Assembly (NCBI GenBank): GCA_003477345.1
Contig: DMTG01000152.1
Coordinates: forward strand, 1 to 6,388
Direction: 5' to 3'
Origin: Succinivibrionaceae bacterium
GTDB taxonomy: Bacteria > Pseudomonadota > Gammaproteobacteria > Enterobacterales > Succinivibrionaceae
DNA length: 6,388 nt
Notes under the pieces: generated by a model
Database searches by the model: none
Told to the model about the DNA's origin: nothing
The model's input: only the letters and a program-made list of their open reading frames with translations
Shown here: positions 4,635-6,388 of the stretch, piece after piece
How positions within the stretch are numbered: the stretch's first letter is position 1
Layout of the letters: each line of letters opens with the position of its first letter
Translations under genes and position numbers: made by a program

Positions 4635-6185
4635 ATGAGTGCAGACAAGCTTACGATGGTAGCCTGGATAGGCATTACTGATGTGAAATGTGCCCAGGGA
4701 TATCTTCACCCAGAAGACATCGACCCAGAAAATGTCCCGGAAGGTATCGGACCTCTGCGTACGCTGATAGAGGGTATTGATGGCTTAAAAGAGCTTATTC
4801 TGCTGTCAACTGCAGGCACTGAAAAATTTGTACCTCTGATGGAGGAATGGATCAGGCTGTGCCCTAAAGTACCTAAATTAAAGGTTATAGACACACATAT
4901 AGTTGATCCTTCAGATTATGTGGAAGTTTACGCGACCTCTTTAAAGGTTTTTGATAAATTCTGGAAAGCAGACAAACGAAGCAGCTATATTTTTCATCTC
5001 TCCCCTGGTACTCCCACCACAACTGCTGTATTCCTGTATTTAACTCACGTTAAGTTCCCAGGAGGCAGGGTATATTCGACTGTTGCGCCGAAATATCTAA
5101 AAGAAGGGCAGTCGGGAGTAAGAGAAGTAAAACTGCCTTTCATGTTCCCGATTAATGCAGTTAATACTTATAGTGAAGGCAGCCTTGCCGAAGAGCGGCA
5201 GCTTAAGGATTTATATGCCTACGCTGAATACAAGACTGTTAACATTATGCTCTTAGGTGAGCCTGGTGTAGGAAAAAGTGAACTTGCAAGAAAGATTCAT
5301 AATGACTGCCGACAGAATAAGGAAGAAAAGCTGGTTGAAGTTGACTGTGCCGAGCTTGCCGGTGGCGATGACAATATGTTTCGCTCGGCGCTTTTCGGCT
5401 ATGAAAGAGGCGCTTATACCGGAGCTACAGATTCGAATGAAGGCTATTTAGGAGCCCTTGAGAAAAACGGCGGCACTCTGTTTTTTGATGAGATTGCAGA
5501 ATTGCCTCTAAAGCAGCAGAGCATACTCTTAAAACTGCTGCAGAATCGCAAATATCAGCGCTTAGGTGCCCGAGACAAGACGCCTCGAGAAATGCGCAAC
5601 GTGCGTTTTATCTGCGCTACCAATCAGGATATAGAGAGTATGGTGAGAGAGGGCAGATTCAGAAGCGATCTCTACTACCGCCTCAATACCTACGCAGTAA
5701 GACTTAAACCGCTTAGAAGTCTTATAAAAGAATCCTCGGATATCTTAAGTATCAAAGTTAAAGATCAGATAGATCTTATCTGCAGTCGAGAGCCTAATCT
5801 TAATGAAGCATGGAAAGTAAGCAGTGATGCAATGCTGCTTATGGAAAACTATACCTGGCCTGGTAACTTGAGAGAGCTCTATCATGTGATGCTTTTAGCC
5901 TGCATCAGTGCCAAAAGAGCAGGGCGCAGGGAAATTCTGCCTGAAGATATTAAAGACAGGCTTTACGATCCTCTCTCAGTAAAAACTTCAGATAATTATT
6001 CATCTGATAATCTGGCGCTGCCGGTAAAAATAGGGGAAATAACCGATTCAATAACCTACAGGTATCTAAACAAAGCCTTAGAACAGGAAAAGCACAATAT
6101 GAAAAAAGCCTGCAAACTTGTTGGCATGTCTTATGACAGTGCCAGAAACTTTATGAACAGGATGAAGAAAGAATCGACAGACTGA
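4635..6185 (+). CDS. Sigma54-dependent transcriptional activator with RtcR/CARF-like sensor domain
   Basis: This 516-residue enhancer-binding protein has three parts. Residues 1 to about 170 form an alpha/beta sensor. It contains an early strand MVAWIGITD (8-16), a second strand ELILLST (53-59) and the loop HLSPGTPTTT (121-130), which resembles the ligand-binding GTP-type motif of CARF domains such as that of RtcR. Residues about 185-440 are the AAA+ domain: Walker A GEPGVGKS (208-215), the sigma54-contact loop GAYTGA (259-264, the GAFTGA motif with Tyr for Phe), Walker B TLFFDEI (281-287), sensor I around FICATN (325-330), Arg fingers in FRSDLYYRL (342-350) and sensor II WPGNLREL (408-415). 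Residues about 485-511 form a Fis-like helix-turn-helix (KKACKLVGMSYDSARNFM). The start follows GGAGG (4625-4629) by 5 nt. Known RtcR is released by RNA fragments with 2',3'-cyclic phosphate ends and activates RNA-repair genes; here the likely target is the divergent helicase-RT operon. The ligand is not known, and the CARF assignment rests on pattern only. Confidence 0.92.
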   Translation: MSADKLTMVAWIGITDVKCAQGYLHPEDIDPENVPEGIGPLRTLIEGIDGLKELILLSTAGTEKFVPLMEEWIRLCPKVPKLKVIDTHIVDPSDYVEVYATSLKVFDKFWKADKRSSYIFHLSPGTPTTTAVFLYLTHVKFPGGRVYSTVAPKYLKEGQSGVREVKLPFMFPINAVNTYSEGSLAEERQLKDLYAYAEYKTVNIMLLGEPGVGKSELARKIHNDCRQNKEEKLVEVDCAELAGGDDNMFRSALFGYERGAYTGATDSNEGYLGALEKNGGTLFFDEIAELPLKQQSILLKLLQNRKYQRLGARDKTPREMRNVRFICATNQDIESMVREGRFRSDLYYRLNTYAVRLKPLRSLIKESSDILSIKVKDQIDLICSREPNLNEAWKVSSDAMLLMENYTWPGNLRELYHVMLLACISAKRAGRREILPEDIKDRLYDPLSVKTSDNYSSDNLALPVKIGEITDSITYRYLNKALEQEKHNMKKACKLVGMSYDSARNFMNRMKKESTD

Positions 6186-6388
6186 TGAAAATGGATTTCC
6201 AGAATTTTATACAATGGATATAGAGAAGTCCCATTAGAAAGAGCCTTTCCTGGCTAATAGTTACGATAACTTGTTGTATAAACCCTTTTTTTACGAATTA
6301 TAAGTAATTTGTTTAGAAATTTCGTGTAGTTATCCTTATACTCTATACATAAGATATATGTAGGTGTAGAGAATTAAATTTAGGGTCC
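6186..6388. other. AT-rich non-coding region downstream of the regulator, with short inverted repeats
   Basis: No gene with a plausible ribosome binding site is visible on either strand. Several short dyads occur: AGCC/GGCT (6242-6245 and 6252-6255), AGTTA-CGA-TAACT (6259-6271), and an 8-bp stem CTCTATAC/GTGTAGAG with one G-U wobble (6341-6348 and 6364-6371). Within the last of these lies an alternative 6-bp stem TACATA/TATGTA (6346-6351 and 6357-6362). A run of seven Ts occurs near 6286-6292, but it is about 15 nt behind the nearest dyad, so there is no canonical Rho-independent terminator. The region may hold the regulator's 3' end or the promoter of a gene beyond the window. Confidence 0.4.

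Noticed and set aside
4706..4894. Minus-strand 62-codon frame inside the regulator
   Set aside because: It is antisense to the sensor domain of the regulator and has no convincing ribosome binding site or motif.
6242..6292. Rho-independent terminator for the regulator
   Set aside because: The stems are only 4-5 bp and the T-run is about 15 nt beyond the nearest one, so the geometry is wrong.

Overview
The window looks like chromosomal or accessory-island DNA from a Gram-negative, probably gammaproteobacterial host. The reasons are two type II lipoprotein signal peptides with outer-membrane-type sorting residues, a BamE/OmlA-like lipoprotein, a sigma54 enhancer-binding regulator, strong Shine-Dalgarno sites and moderate GC genes with AT-rich spacers. 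I cannot assign a genus. No tRNA, rRNA, CRISPR array, insertion sequence or integrase was seen.

The layout is two divergent transcription units around a 261-bp control region (4374-4634). On the plus strand is one gene (4635-6185) for a sigma54-dependent AAA+ activator. Its N-terminal domain looks like the CARF-type sensor of RtcR, and it ends in a Fis-like DNA-binding helix-turn-helix. On the minus strand, read from high to low coordinates, is a compact operon: a PIF1-like DNA helicase (4373-2832), a reverse transcriptase of the defence/Abi (unknown-group) type with a YRDD active site (2795-1197), a lipoprotein (1175-594), a second, BamE/OmlA-like lipoprotein (589-59), and the first seven codons of another gene that runs off the left edge (21-1). 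Gaps between the genes are 36, 21, 4 and 37 nt, with no terminator seen between them.

The most informative signal outside the genes is a near-consensus -24/-12 sigma54 promoter on the minus strand at 4419-4436, with GG and GC exactly 10 bp apart. It lies just upstream of the helicase and its strong ribosome binding site. About 90-130 bp upstream of the predicted start of transcription are two similar GTA-N3-TTTACAA elements, one nearly palindromic. They are where activator binding sites would be expected, and a possible IHF site lies between them and the promoter.

My reading is that the CARF-like regulator senses a small-molecule or RNA-end signal and switches on the whole helicase-RT-lipoprotein operon through sigma54. 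An RtcR-type regulator controlling a reverse transcriptase and helicase rather than RNA-repair genes, together with envelope lipoproteins, would be an inducible stress-response or anti-phage module that I do not recognise as a named system. The parts are seen in the sequence; the joint function is inference.
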